From: Helicobacter heilmannii
GTDB lineage: Bacteria; Campylobacterota; Campylobacteria; Campylobacterales; Helicobacteraceae
DNA: 38,309 nt
Assembly (NCBI RefSeq): GCF_001283065.1
Contig: NZ_CDMK01000001.1
Span: forward strand, 301,163 to 339,471
Direction: 5' to 3'
Translations under genes and position numbers: made by a program
Shown here: positions 1 to 8,232 of the stretch, piece by piece
Position numbering within the stretch: the first letter of the stretch is position 1
Layout: every line of letters starts with the position of its first letter
The notes under the pieces: generated by a model
Databases searched by the model: none
What the model saw: the letters and a program-made list of their open reading frames with translations, nothing else
Told to the model about the DNA's origin: nothing

Positions 1-2
1 AC

Positions 3-35
3 TTTGCGGCTGAAGTGGCGGCACAAATGAAATAA
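3..35 (+). CDS. possible 3' end of an upstream gene (partial)
   Basis: Ten codons ending in TAA at 33-35 read FAAEVAAQMK and could be the C-terminus of a gene entering from the left. In H. pylori the gene upstream of metK is lpxD (from memory), but this fragment is too short to identify. Another frame ends in TGA at 28-30, so even the frame is uncertain. Confidence 0.25.
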   Translation, partial: FAAEVAAQMK

Positions 36-68
36 ACGCAGCAATGCGATCACACAATAAGGAGACTC

Positions 69-1217
69 ATGAGCTCTTATCTTTTCACCTCTGAGTCGGT
101 TACAGAGGGGCATCCGGACAAAATGGCCGATCAAATCAGCGATGCCGTCTTGGATTACATCATTGAGCGGGACAAAAACGCCCGTGTGGCATGTGAAACC
201 TTGTTGGCCAACGGGTTTTGTGTCATCACGGGCGAGCTAAAAACCAATATCTACGCCCCCATGCAAGAGATTGCAAGAGGAGTGGTTAAAGACATTGGCT
301 ACACCGATGCGCTCTATGGCTTTGATTACCGCAGCGCAGCGGTGCTCAATGGGATTGGCGAACAAAGTCCGGACATTAATCAGGGTGTGGACCGCTTGGA
401 TGGCGAAGTGGGAGCGGGCGATCAGGGGATCATGTTTGGTTATGCCTGCGATGAGACCCCACAGCACATGCCCCTGGCCATTAGCTTAGCGCACGCCATC
501 ACTTTAGGGCTTGCCAATGCCAGGAAAAGCGCAGTCCTGCCCTTTTTACGCCCTGATGGCAAGGCGCAGGTTACCATCCGTTACGAGGGCTATGAGCCCG
601 TGGGCATCGACACAATTGTAGTTTCCACCCAACACTCCCCCGAGATTGACCAAAAGCACTTACGAGAAGCGGTGATCGAAGAGGTCGTTTATAAGGTCCT
701 ACCCAAAGAGTTTTTAAACAACAACATCAAATACCACATCAACCCCACCGGTAAGTTTGTCATCGGCGGACCCCAGGGAGATGCAGGGCTTACAGGGCGT
801 AAGATCATCGTGGACACCTATGGGGGTTCTTGCCCACATGGGGGGGGGGCGTTTAGCGGCAAAGACCCCTCCAAGGTGGATCGCAGTGCCGCCTACATGG
901 CACGCTACATTGCCAAAAACTTGGTGGCTAGCGGGGTGTGCAAACGCGCCACAGTGCAATTAGCCTATGCGATCGGTATTGTGGACCCCGTGTCGGTCTA
1001 CATCGACGCTCAGCACACCAGCATCCATAGCCCCCAAGCCCTCGAGGCATGTGTGCGTGCCCTCTTTAAACTCACCCCAAAAGGGATCATCGAAAGTTTG
1101 GGTTTACTGCGCCCTATTTATCGCAAAACCGCCACTTACGGGCACTTTGGACGCGAAGAATTTAGTTGGGAAAAGACCGACAAAGCTACAGCGATCGCTG
1201 ATTTCTTAAGCAAATAA
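69..1217 (+). CDS. metK: S-adenosylmethionine synthetase
   Basis: Cytoplasmic enzyme that makes S-adenosylmethionine from methionine and ATP, the methyl donor for DNA, RNA and protein methylation. The 382-residue length is normal for the family. It begins with the typical [17 protein letters not shown], carries [17 protein letters not shown] near residue 116, and has the glycine-rich [17 protein letters not shown] loop that holds catalytic lysine and aspartate residues. The ATG at 69 has a strong ribosome binding site, AAGGAG at 59-64. The glycine codons of HGGG are all GGG and run into GCG, making a ten-G homopolymer at 840-849 inside this essential gene. Identification is secure. Confidence 0.98.
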   Translation: MSSYLFTSESVTEGHPDKMADQISDAVLDYIIERDKNARVACETLLANGFCVITGELKTNIYAPMQEIARGVVKDIGYTDALYGFDYRSAAVLNGIGEQSPDINQGVDRLDGEVGAGDQGIMFGYACDETPQHMPLAISLAHAITLGLANARKSAVLPFLRPDGKAQVTIRYEGYEPVGIDTIVVSTQHSPEIDQKHLREAVIEEVVYKVLPKEFLNNNIKYHINPTGKFVIGGPQGDAGLTGRKIIVDTYGGSCPHGGGAFSGKDPSKVDRSAAYMARYIAKNLVASGVCKRATVQLAYAIGIVDPVSVYIDAQHTSIHSPQALEACVRALFKLTPKGIIESLGLLRPIYRKTATYGHFGREEFSWEKTDKATAIADFLSK

Positions 1218-1241
1218 CCAAAGTCCTTAGATTTTAAGGAG

Positions 1242-1317
1242 TGGTGGAGTGTAGGGGGATCGAACCCCTGACCTCAACGCTGCCAGCGTTGCGCTCTCCC
1301 AGCTGAGCTAACACCCC
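1242..1317 (-). tRNA. tRNA-Ala (anticodon GGC)
   Basis: A 76-nt cloverleaf on the minus strand. The 5' acceptor strand GGGGTGT (1317-1311) pairs with ACACTCC, leaving discriminator A and an encoded CCA (1244-1242). The D arm (TAGCTCAGCTGGGAGAGC) and T arm with GGTTCGATCC are both present. Position 34 falls at 1284, giving anticodon GGC, which reads alanine codons GCC and GCU. It lies between plsC and the convergent metK and has its own promoter-like box just upstream. Confidence 0.96.
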
Positions 1318-1327
1318 AAAAGCAGGC

Positions 1328-1336
1328 ATTCTAGCA
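1328..1336 (-). promoter_or_regulatory. extended -10 promoter of tRNA-Ala
   Basis: Read on the minus strand this is TGC-TAGAAT, a good match to the extended -10 element (TGN-TATAAT) of Helicobacter/Campylobacter sigma-70-type promoters. The predicted start site is about 4 nt before the mature tRNA 5' end at 1317. The same box precedes dsbK. Confidence 0.65.
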
Positions 1337-1358
1337 CAACTTTTATAAAAATGCAAGT

Positions 1359-2054
1359 CTAGCCATTGAGTTCTTTGTAGTGTTTTTGGTACTCGGCTTG
1401 CATGTCCTGTTCTAATTTGGTGTACCAATCGGTACTTAAATCGGGGGTGAAGGCGGGCATGAGCACCATACGCAGATGTGTGGTGTGCGATTCGATGGGC
1501 TTAGTGTTGAAAATCTTGCGGGTATTGAGTAAGAGTATGGGCTGTATTTTCAAATACAATTTCTCCGCCAACACTCTAGCCCCCGGCTTGAAGGGCAAAA
1601 ACTTTTCATTCCCCCGCCCCCGCGTCCCCTCTGGAAAGATCACCAGGGGGCGGTCTTGATCTAATTTTTCTTTGGCAATTTTAAGCAAGGATGCAAGTCC
1701 ACGGCGGTCTTCTCTGTCGATTAAAATCATTTCGGGGGTTTTGAGCGCATAGCCGTAGTAGGGGATGTCGCCTAATTCTTTCTTAGCTACCCAGCAGATG
1801 TTGCGGGGGTGGTAGGCTTCTAGGCAAATGATGTCGATGATGCTTTGGTGGTTTAAGACGATTAAATTGGCACTCAAGTCAAACTCCCCGATCTTCTCTA
1901 GGGGAGAGCCCATGAGCGAAAAGAAAGAGCGGCACCATTTACGCGTCTGTCTAGAGTTGTTGTGTTTACGGGTTAAAAAGTTCATCAAAATGATGAATCC
2001 CAGCCCCAAGCCCACGACCAAAAGCGCATAAATACCCCGAATTCTACTCCACAT
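1359..2054 (-). CDS. plsC: 1-acyl-sn-glycerol-3-phosphate acyltransferase
   Basis: Membrane-associated acyltransferase that converts lysophosphatidic acid to phosphatidic acid in phospholipid synthesis. The 231-residue protein has an N-terminal membrane helix (about 7-26), the catalytic HX4D motif in NHQSIIDI (H69, D74) and the substrate-binding FPEGTRGR motif (about 140-147). Length and motif spacing are normal for PlsC. Its ATG overlaps the end of the upstream SH3/BatD-like gene by 11 nt, implying translational coupling. The order plsC, SH3 protein, ctpA matches H. pylori HP1348-HP1350 as I remember it. Confidence 0.93.
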   Translation of the reverse strand: MWSRIRGIYALLVVGLGLGFIILMNFLTRKHNNSRQTRKWCRSFFSLMGSPLEKIGEFDLSANLIVLNHQSIIDIICLEAYHPRNICWVAKKELGDIPYYGYALKTPEMILIDREDRRGLASLLKIAKEKLDQDRPLVIFPEGTRGRGNEKFLPFKPGARVLAEKLYLKIQPILLLNTRKIFNTKPIESHTTHLRMVLMPAFTPDLSTDWYTKLEQDMQAEYQKHYKELNG

Positions 2055-3141
2055 CTTCCTTCCTCACCCAACCGATTTTTTCATCATCTGTCATGATTTT
2101 GTAATATTTGGCATGCTCGCCTATGATTTTGATATGCAAGGCGTTTGCGGGGCTTGCCAATAAAGTGGAATTTTGTGTGGGCAAGATTTTGATCGCCGCC
2201 CCTGCCCTTAGAACCCCTGTGCGGTAGGTGGAAAGCACATTCCATAACAAGACCCCCAAGAGCACCACTGCCACGACTAAGGCCATGTTTTTGTAGCGGG
2301 TGAAAAAATAGCACACTAAAGCCACCACCACCAAGCCCATTAAAAAGATATTGGAAAAGAGCAGTAGATTATTCTTGGGTTTTAAATTGCTCTGGGTACT
2401 CACGCTCTCCTCAATGGGGATGAGCGAAAAATGCAGCTCTTTAAACTGCGCCTCCTGCAAAGAAAAGTAGTTGAAGGAAATGTTTTGCATGCTCTTTGGC
2501 AAAATGCAGTAATACACTCCGCTGGCATCCTCGCCCAAATGGCTGCTCTCAAAGCCTTGCTTGAAGCCCCCGGGGATTTTAAAGTCTTCTAAATTCGCCC
2601 CCTTGGCTTGCAATTCAAAGACTAAAATATTGTGGGCAGTGTCGTATTCCTTGACCTTGTAGCCAGTGATGCCAAAGTCTGTTGCCACCACGCCCGTGTA
2701 ATTGGGGTGTGCTGAAAGATCCACCACCTGTAAAGGGATCGCCGGTGCACTGGATTTATCCAAGTAGCCTTGATCTTGTACAAAGGCACTCACTTTCAGG
2801 GCAGGGATGGTTGCTTTTGTGCCCAAGACTTTATACTCATAGGCCACGCTGTAGCTGTCTGTGCCCGAAGCAATCCAGTTTGGGGTGAAATTTAACCGCT
2901 TGAGCTCTTTTGGATCGGGCAGGCTCTCCAGCTCTGCGCCTAAGAACTTTGCTCCAGAAAAGAGTATTAAATTGTATTGCACACTGATTTTTTGCCCAAC
3001 ATACACGGGTTTGCTGGCTAAATCCTGTAGGTTTGTTACTTTGACATACACGACCTTGGCCCGCACATCCTCGCCCTGCAGACCCACTAGGAAAAATAGA
3101 AGGCCTAGAAGATAATGCGCTAACCGGGCCCTCACAAGCAT
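2044..3141 (-). CDS. BatD-like membrane protein with C-terminal SH3 domain
   Basis: A 365-residue envelope protein of unproven function. A signal peptide (about 1-28) is followed by about 220 residues of beta-rich sequence with [19 protein letters not shown], which resembles the repeated Ig-like domains of BatD/oxygen-tolerance proteins. Two hydrophobic helices follow (about 260-280 and 288-303). The last 50 or so residues form a bacterial SH3-like module ending near [11 protein letters not shown]. Most of the protein should be periplasmic; the topology of the SH3 end depends on the two helices. It abuts ctpA with no gap and overlaps plsC, so the three genes are probably one transcript. The BatD link is by pattern only; no bat AAA-ATPase or VWA gene is nearby. 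Confidence 0.75.
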   Translation of the reverse strand: MLVRARLAHYLLGLLFFLVGLQGEDVRAKVVYVKVTNLQDLASKPVYVGQKISVQYNLILFSGAKFLGAELESLPDPKELKRLNFTPNWIASGTDSYSVAYEYKVLGTKATIPALKVSAFVQDQGYLDKSSAPAIPLQVVDLSAHPNYTGVVATDFGITGYKVKEYDTAHNILVFELQAKGANLEDFKIPGGFKQGFESSHLGEDASGVYYCILPKSMQNISFNYFSLQEAQFKELHFSLIPIEESVSTQSNLKPKNNLLLFSNIFLMGLVVVALVCYFFTRYKNMALVVAVVLLGVLLWNVLSTYRTGVLRAGAAIKILPTQNSTLLASPANALHIKIIGEHAKYYKIMTDDEKIGWVRKEDVE

Positions 3142-4524
3142 CTACTTATGTGCGCTCTCTTTGTTGGGGGCGGTCAGGATATCCCAAACTTTTAGGGTAT
3201 CTATGGCGGTTTTAAGCTGGATGTCGGCGTTGATGTCCTTTTGGGTGATGGGCTTGCTCTCTTTGTCCTCCACCTTTTTGCCATGCTCATGTTTTTTACT
3301 CTCGGACTTGCTGCTCAGCGACTGCAACTCTTGTTGCAAGTGGTGTTTTAGGTCCGCTTCTTTGATGCTGAACTTGCTCTCATCTTGGGGAACATTGCCG
3401 GGGTAAACCACAATGTCTGGTTTGATGCCTACGGCCTGGATGGTACGCCCACTGGGCAAGTAATAACGGGCGATGGTGATCTTGATCGCCTCGTCTCTGC
3501 CCACGGGGAAGGTGGTTTGCACGCTGCCCTTGCCAAAGGTGCTTTCCCCGATGATGACCGCCCGTTTATGGTCTTGCAGAGCCCCCGAAACGATCTCACT
3601 CGCACTAGCCGTGCCGGCATTGACCAACACAGCAATGGGCAGATTGGGGTAGGGGGCCTTGCCATTGGCGCGGTACTCGATGTCCTCGGCTTTGACCCGC
3701 CCTTTTTGCGACACGATGATGCCGTGCTTGATAAAGAGATTAGACAAGTCGATGGCTTGGTTTAAAAGACCGCCCGGATTGGAGCGCAGATCGAGCACGA
3801 TACCCTGTAGGTTTTTGGCTTTGCTAAGCTCTGTAAGCACGCCTTTGACCACATTGCGGTCAAAGGAATTGACCCGTACATACAAGTAGTGTGTACCCTC
3901 GATCTTTTTGGCGTGTACGGATTTGATTTTGATGATGTCGCGCAGCATTTTCACCACAATGGGTTTAGATTCGTTTTTGCGCACCAAAGTGAGCTCAATG
4001 GGGGTTTTTGGTTTACCACGCATGAGATTGACGGCATTGTCGATGCTCATGTTGAGCGTACTCTCTTGGTTGATTTTTAAGATCACATCCCCAGCCTTGA
4101 TCCCAGCCTTAAAGGCGGGGGTGTCGTCCAGCGGCGCGATCACGGTGAGCGCGCCATCACGGATGCCCACCGTGATGCCAAGTCCGCCAAACTCACCCTC
4201 GGTTTGGGCACGAAAATCCCTAAACTTTTTGGGTGTCAAATAGGAGGAGTGCGCGTCTAAATTTGTCATCAATCCATCGATGGCCTTGTCCACAATGTCA
4301 TTGATGCTGACCTGATCCACATAATAGTGCTCCACCTCTTCCACCACATTCGAGAATTTTTTTAAGGCATTGAGCCGCTCCTGGGTGGTGGGTTTGTTGT
4401 TCTTTTTAAAGATTTTGCCATGGGAGCCGTTTTGCGCCACTTCATCTTGTGGTAGGTTGTGCGCCACCAACCACATGCCTAGAATAGACGACACAAGTCC
4501 CGTTAAAAAATACTTATTCATCAT
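3142..4524 (-). CDS. ctpA: S41-family carboxyl-terminal processing protease
   Basis: Periplasmic serine protease of the Prc/CtpA family, which trims or degrades envelope proteins at their C-termini. Of 460 residues, the first 20 or so form a signal/anchor helix. A PDZ domain spans about 110-185 (GGLGITVGIRDG ... AGDVILKINQ). The S41 domain contains the Ser-Lys dyad: S307 in GTASASEI and K332 in TFGKGSVQ, with the 25-residue spacing of B. subtilis CtpB. A charged Lys/Glu-rich tail follows residue 385. Two ATG codons occur in tandem (4524 and 4521) behind an AAGGGG ribosome binding site. It is first in a minus-strand group with the SH3 protein and plsC. Confidence 0.94.
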   Translation of the reverse strand: MMNKYFLTGLVSSILGMWLVAHNLPQDEVAQNGSHGKIFKKNNKPTTQERLNALKKFSNVVEEVEHYYVDQVSINDIVDKAIDGLMTNLDAHSSYLTPKKFRDFRAQTEGEFGGLGITVGIRDGALTVIAPLDDTPAFKAGIKAGDVILKINQESTLNMSIDNAVNLMRGKPKTPIELTLVRKNESKPIVVKMLRDIIKIKSVHAKKIEGTHYLYVRVNSFDRNVVKGVLTELSKAKNLQGIVLDLRSNPGGLLNQAIDLSNLFIKHGIIVSQKGRVKAEDIEYRANGKAPYPNLPIAVLVNAGTASASEIVSGALQDHKRAVIIGESTFGKGSVQTTFPVGRDEAIKITIARYYLPSGRTIQAVGIKPDIVVYPGNVPQDESKFSIKEADLKHHLQQELQSLSSKSESKKHEHGKKVEDKESKPITQKDINADIQLKTAIDTLKVWDILTAPNKESAHK

Positions 4525-4557
4525 GCCCCTTGTTTTTCATTCACATTAAAAAGTCCC

Positions 4558-4563
4558 ATTTTA
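4558..4563 (-). promoter_or_regulatory. candidate -10 box for the ctpA operon
   Basis: Minus-strand TAAAAT about 34 nt upstream of the ctpA ATG, in AT-rich DNA with T-rich sequence further upstream. It has no TGN extension, so this is a weak call. Confidence 0.35.
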
Positions 4564-4744
4564 TCGAAAAACAGACAATTTTACTAAAATATAGACATAA
4601 ACAAATAAAACACCTCTAAAACATCCTAAACTGGTAGGTTTAGTCCAAACTTAAAGCCTGCTGTGGTTGGTTACTTTGTGTAGCGTTCTTGTTTTTTCTA
4701 GGGTTCTGCTGCGCCCTTAGCACCACTCTAGCGGGATTTACAAT

Positions 4745-4750
4745 TATAAT
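4745..4750 (+). promoter_or_regulatory. TATAAT -10 box for the hof cluster
   Basis: A perfect TATAAT in the 300-nt gap between divergent ctpA and the first hof gene. The predicted start near 4757 gives a leader of about 68 nt that contains the hairpin at 4770-4785. The rest of the gap (4525-4824) holds no gene that I can see. Confidence 0.6.
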
Positions 4751-4769
4751 CTCTAGTGGTAGAGCAGAT

Positions 4770-4785
4770 CCTAGCAAGGGCTAGG
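4770..4785 (+). other. hairpin in the leader of the first hof gene
   Basis: CCTAGC-AAGG-GCTAGG is a perfect 6-bp inverted repeat with a 4-nt loop, lying between the TATAAT box and the AAGGAGG ribosome binding site at 4814-4820. It could stabilise the leader or modulate translation. The short T run that follows (TTTT at 4791) is too weak to call a terminator. Confidence 0.4.
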
Positions 4786-4824
4786 CAGGGTTTTACTCGA
4801 TTGCAGACAAGTCAAGGAGGCAAT

Positions 4825-6294
4825 ATGCAAGACAGATACGAACTACAACAAGACCAAAATTTTGGCATTAGGTCCAATTTCTCTGTTCTGACCTATGTTT
4901 GCGGGCCATTGATGTTGTTTGCGACCTCTATGGATGCATTCGAATATAGGTTTGGCGGGCGCGCCGAGCAAACCTCACAAATTGGGTTTAATGAACGGGC
5001 GATGGACCGCAGAAGAGGGCTTTATCCCATGCAACAATACGCCACCGTGTCCGGGTATTTGGATTTAAGCATGAGCTTTTTGCCCAAGAAATCCGCCCAT
5101 GTGCTGAAAGGTGGGATCGGGGGCATGGTCGGGGGCGTTTTCTACGACAGCACCAAAAACCTCGATCGGGGCAGCCAAATCTTCAACTATTTTGGTTACT
5201 ACAATGGATATCTAGACGGCAACCACAACTCCATCGCCACCGATGACGACAACCTAAAGGACAGCTTCATTCGAAAAAACTCGCGCACCTACATTTGGAG
5301 CGATGCATTTTTGGAGTACCAATACAAGAATTACTTTGGGATCAAGGGTGGCCGCTACACCTCTACAATGCCCTACAGAAGTGGGAAAACCCAAGGCTTT
5401 GAGGTCTTTGGGCAATACAAACACGCCCGCTTGGTGTGGTTTAGCTCGTGGGGGCGTGCGATCGCCAGCGGTGGATTTCTAATCAACTGGTATGCCCCTA
5501 GAACCTCTTACAGCGGGGGCTATGTGAAAAACGCCCAAGGGGGTTGGACCCCTGTAGGCTACAAGCTCTCTTACGGTACACATGCTGTGAGACTCATTTA
5601 CAACCAACATAAATTATTGGCGGAGTTCTTCTACTACTTCTCGCCCAAGACTTTCAACGCCCCGGGCTTTACGCTCGGCTGGGACACCAACCCTAATTTT
5701 GACGGCAAGGGTTTTAAATCAGACACCCACATCACGGCGATCTTTCCCGTATATGAGCCTTGGATGGTCTTTGGTTCAACGGGGGCGGTGAAGTATAAAT
5801 ACGGCACGCCCATCACCCAAACCGGCCAAAGCCTCATCTTGCGCCAACGCTTCGACTACAATAACTTCTACCTTGTGGGGACTTTTTACAAGAACTTTGG
5901 CAACCCCAACACCTATGTGGGCAACATGGGTAACCCGGCGGGTGTGCTTTTGGGGGGTAATAGCATCTATGTGGGCACGGCGGGTACGGCTTTAAAAGCC
6001 AATGCTGTAACAGGGGCGATCGCCTATGGAGCCACGCATTTTAATAAAAAGTTCACATGGCGGATGCAATGGCAGTGGACAAGCGCACCCGTGGCATGGG
6101 AGGGCCGCTACATGCTCACCCTAGGCTACAACTTCAACCAATACCTCAAAGCAACGGTCGACCTTGCATACTATGGGGTGCACACCAACAAGGGCTACCA
6201 AGCCGGCTTGAACAATCAAATCTGTATAACTTATTGTAGCGGTGGCTATCAGGATAGAAGTGCCCTTTACACAAACATCATGGTTTCGTTTTAG
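4825..6294 (+). CDS. Hof-family outer membrane protein 1
   Basis: Predicted beta-barrel outer membrane protein, first of six related genes. I start it at ATG 4825 (489 aa) because AAGGAGG lies 4 nt upstream and the signal peptide then ends at about residue 38 (SMDA/FEYRF); an in-frame start at 4756 would add a non-signal extension and sit on the predicted transcription start. Family hallmarks are IGFNERAM, WFSSWGRA, YFSPKTFNAPGF, DTNPNFDGKGFKS, RQRFDYNNF and YKNFGNPN, with a C-terminal aromatic beta-signal ending VSF. The mature part has exactly two cysteines (467 and 471) in a loop just before the last strand. The function is likely porin or adhesin; no single H. pylori Hof counterpart is assigned. 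Confidence 0.88.
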   Translation: MQDRYELQQDQNFGIRSNFSVLTYVCGPLMLFATSMDAFEYRFGGRAEQTSQIGFNERAMDRRRGLYPMQQYATVSGYLDLSMSFLPKKSAHVLKGGIGGMVGGVFYDSTKNLDRGSQIFNYFGYYNGYLDGNHNSIATDDDNLKDSFIRKNSRTYIWSDAFLEYQYKNYFGIKGGRYTSTMPYRSGKTQGFEVFGQYKHARLVWFSSWGRAIASGGFLINWYAPRTSYSGGYVKNAQGGWTPVGYKLSYGTHAVRLIYNQHKLLAEFFYYFSPKTFNAPGFTLGWDTNPNFDGKGFKSDTHITAIFPVYEPWMVFGSTGAVKYKYGTPITQTGQSLILRQRFDYNNFYLVGTFYKNFGNPNTYVGNMGNPAGVLLGGNSIYVGTAGTALKANAVTGAIAYGATHFNKKFTWRMQWQWTSAPVAWEGRYMLTLGYNFNQYLKATVDLAYYGVHTNKGYQAGLNNQICITYCSGGYQDRSALYTNIMVSF

Positions 6295-6350
6295 ACGGAC
6301 AAGCAAAGGGGATACGGAGGTTTGAGATCGGGGGGGCTTAAGCAAATTTT

Positions 6351-6359
6351 TGCTATCCT
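6351..6359 (+). promoter_or_regulatory. candidate extended -10 upstream of the small ORF and hof 2
   Basis: TGC-TATCCT resembles the TGN-TATAAT element. A start near 6367 would give a transcript carrying the 44-codon ORF and then hof 2. Confidence 0.35.
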
Positions 6360-6421
6360 TAGCGTACAAGGGTAAATATTCTTAGATATTTGCTTGAAAA
6401 TTTTAGATTTGAGGAGAGTTG

Positions 6422-6556
6422 ATGGATAAAATAACAATAACCTTGACAAAATCCCCACAAAGCCTTTCTTCTCTAATCATGGTCATTCTTTGCGGAAGGA
6501 GGATGATGCGCGCAATGCTCTTTTGCGCGAGGCGTACCTTCAGGGTAACACAATAA
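6422..6556 (+). CDS. possible 44-aa small ORF / leader peptide
   Basis: ATG at 6422 with GAGGAG (6411-6416) five nt upstream opens a 44-codon ORF ending in TAA at 6554-6556. The predicted peptide starts MDKITITLTKSPQSL, has a moderately hydrophobic stretch (SSLIMVILCG) and an arginine-rich end. I recognise no family. The CGCGCAA hairpin lies within its second half. It may be a genuine small protein, a leader peptide of the hof 2 transcript, or a relic; only the ribosome binding site argues for expression. Confidence 0.35.
   Translation: MDKITITLTKSPQSLSSLIMVILCGRRMMRAMLFCARRTFRVTQ
6509..6529 (+). other. perfect 7-bp hairpin CGCGCAA/TTGCGCG
   Basis: Stem 6509-6515 with 6523-6529 and a 7-nt loop, GC-rich in the core. 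No T run follows, so it is not a classical terminator. It sits about 115 nt upstream of the hof 2 start. Confidence 0.4.
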
Positions 6557-6644
6557 CCCCACCGAGTTGGTCTCACAAGTTTCTACAACGAGGGTTCTTG
6601 GGTGTGCTCTATCCAAGGACTTCACGATAGCAAAAGGATTTAAA

Positions 6645-8174
6645 ATGAAAAAAGTTGTGTTACTCTCTAAGAGTTTAGTGGCCTATTTTGGTCTTCTGTC
6701 CCAAGCTTCCTCCATGGATTGGAAACATTTTGACCTACGGCAATTAGAGCAGTTTGCCAAGTTCAAGGCCGGGGTCGAGTCGTTTTCTAAGATTGGGTTC
6801 AATAACAAACCTATCAACACCAATAAGGGCCTTTATCCGACAGAAACCTTTGTAACCATTGTGGGGTATTTGCAAATGGACCTTCCTGAAATGATGCCTA
6901 AGCTGGCTCGGGCAAATGGCCACCATATGTCAGGGAGTCTAGGGGGCTTTGGGGGCGGTTTGCTTTATGATGGCACTAAAGACCTCATCAACGAAGCAAC
7001 AGGCAAACCCTATGGGAGCATGGCGTGGAACTACTTTGGTTACTGGGGTGGGCTCGTGGGGCAAAAGCCTTGGGCGCAGTGCTGGTATGGGGCAGGGGGA
7101 GGAAGCCAAGCATCCTACGCAGGCAAAAGTGCAGCCCAGTTACAAGCCATGTCGAATGCCACAAGCATTGGGGGGGTAAACACGGCAGATTGTGTGCAAG
7201 GCTATGCCAATAATGCCCGTAACTATGTGATCTACAACGCCTACATCGACTACTCCTACAAGAACATTTTTAGATTCAGAGGCGGACGTTATGAATCGCC
7301 AGCCGACTACATGAGTGGTTACACCCAGGGGCTGGACATGACCTTAAATCTAAACCATTTTAAGTTTTGGTGGTTTAGCTCCTTTGGGCGGGGCTTTGCT
7401 TACAACGAGTGGCTGTATAACTTCTACTCGCCCAAAACCTACACTCTCGCCAATGGTAAAAAGATCAACCCCGGGGTGCATGCCTTTTACATCACTTGGG
7501 AGTATAAGGGTTTTAGTGTTGTGCCCTTTGTTTATTTTTCACCCAACAACGAATACAGCCCGTGCTTTACCCTCATGTATGACAGTAATCCCAAGTTTCA
7601 GGGGATTGGCTGGCGTTCACAGACCGATATCACGGTGCTCAACCCCATCTACGCTAAACGCTTTTGGAACACCTACCAATTTGGGATGATTGCGCACGAG
7701 ACCGCGCACAGCTTGATGATCAAGCAGCGTTTTGATTACAATAACTATAACTTTGGAGGCGGGATTTACAAAAACTTTGGCAACGCCAACTGGATGATCG
7801 GCTACCACGGGAACCGCTTGGGCTTTGACTTTTGGGATAACACGGTCTACGCCAACACCATCAACTCCCTCTCTTACATGATGGACTCGAATGCCTTCAC
7901 CGCTTTTCTCTTTGGTGGGGGTGTGTATAAAAAATGGCTTTGGGGTTTGATCGGCCGTTTGACCTATGGTCCCCGTGCGGATGAACAGGTTTTTGCGTTT
8001 AACCTCGGTTACGAGTTTTCTAAGCATTTTTATGCCGACATTAAAATAGAATACTATAACCAAATCATGCATCGAGGTTATAAAATTGGTTGGAACGGGC
8101 CTTTCTTACCCGATCAGCCCGCCACTGACCAAGACAGAAGCCATATCTTTACTGAGATTAAAGTGAAGATTTAA
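6645..8174 (+). CDS. Hof-family outer membrane protein 2
   Basis: A 509-residue predicted outer membrane beta-barrel. ATG 6645 is chosen because AAAAGGA precedes it by 6 nt and gives a classical signal peptide (MKKVVLLSKS...SQASS). Shared hallmarks are SKIGFNNKPIN, GLYPTETFV, GGRYESPADYMSGY, WWFSSFGRGFAYN, RQRFDYNNYNFGGGIYKNFGNAN, YGPRADEQ and the QDRSHIFTEI end. The mature part has an extra N-terminal stretch before the first strand and a long Gly/Ala/Ser-rich insertion at about 135-190 with two cysteines. A third cysteine replaces the glycine of the usual NAPGF motif (YSPCF). The gap to hof 3 is only 58 nt. Confidence 0.88.
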   Translation: MKKVVLLSKSLVAYFGLLSQASSMDWKHFDLRQLEQFAKFKAGVESFSKIGFNNKPINTNKGLYPTETFVTIVGYLQMDLPEMMPKLARANGHHMSGSLGGFGGGLLYDGTKDLINEATGKPYGSMAWNYFGYWGGLVGQKPWAQCWYGAGGGSQASYAGKSAAQLQAMSNATSIGGVNTADCVQGYANNARNYVIYNAYIDYSYKNIFRFRGGRYESPADYMSGYTQGLDMTLNLNHFKFWWFSSFGRGFAYNEWLYNFYSPKTYTLANGKKINPGVHAFYITWEYKGFSVVPFVYFSPNNEYSPCFTLMYDSNPKFQGIGWRSQTDITVLNPIYAKRFWNTYQFGMIAHETAHSLMIKQRFDYNNYNFGGGIYKNFGNANWMIGYHGNRLGFDFWDNTVYANTINSLSYMMDSNAFTAFLFGGGVYKKWLWGLIGRLTYGPRADEQVFAFNLGYEFSKHFYADIKIEYYNQIMHRGYKIGWNGPFLPDQPATDQDRSHIFTEIKVKI

Positions 8175-8232
8175 TCCCGCTAGGTGCAGTTTTTGGTTTT
8201 GCGAAGTTTTGAGCCAAGTTGAGGTATGACAG

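Larger units (their letters stand above)
6295..6644 (+). other. 350-nt intergenic region between hof 1 and hof 2
   Basis: No established gene. It holds a G7 run near 6330, a TGC-TATCCT extended -10-like box (6351-6359), an AT-rich inverted repeat (AAATAT...ATATTT, about 6374-6391), a 44-codon ORF with a good ribosome binding site (6422-6556), a CGCGCAA hairpin inside that ORF, and the hof 2 ribosome binding site AAAAGGA just before 6645. It could be a regulated leader or the remains of a lost gene. Confidence 0.5.

Noticed and set aside
1224-1240. Hairpin TCCTTA/TAAGGA between metK and tRNA-Ala as a terminator
   Set aside because: The stem is short and AT-rich and no T run follows on either strand.
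1242-1317. tRNA-Ala as an integration site for a genomic island
   Set aside because: No integrase or direct repeat of the tRNA 3' end is present nearby, and the flanks are conserved housekeeping genes.
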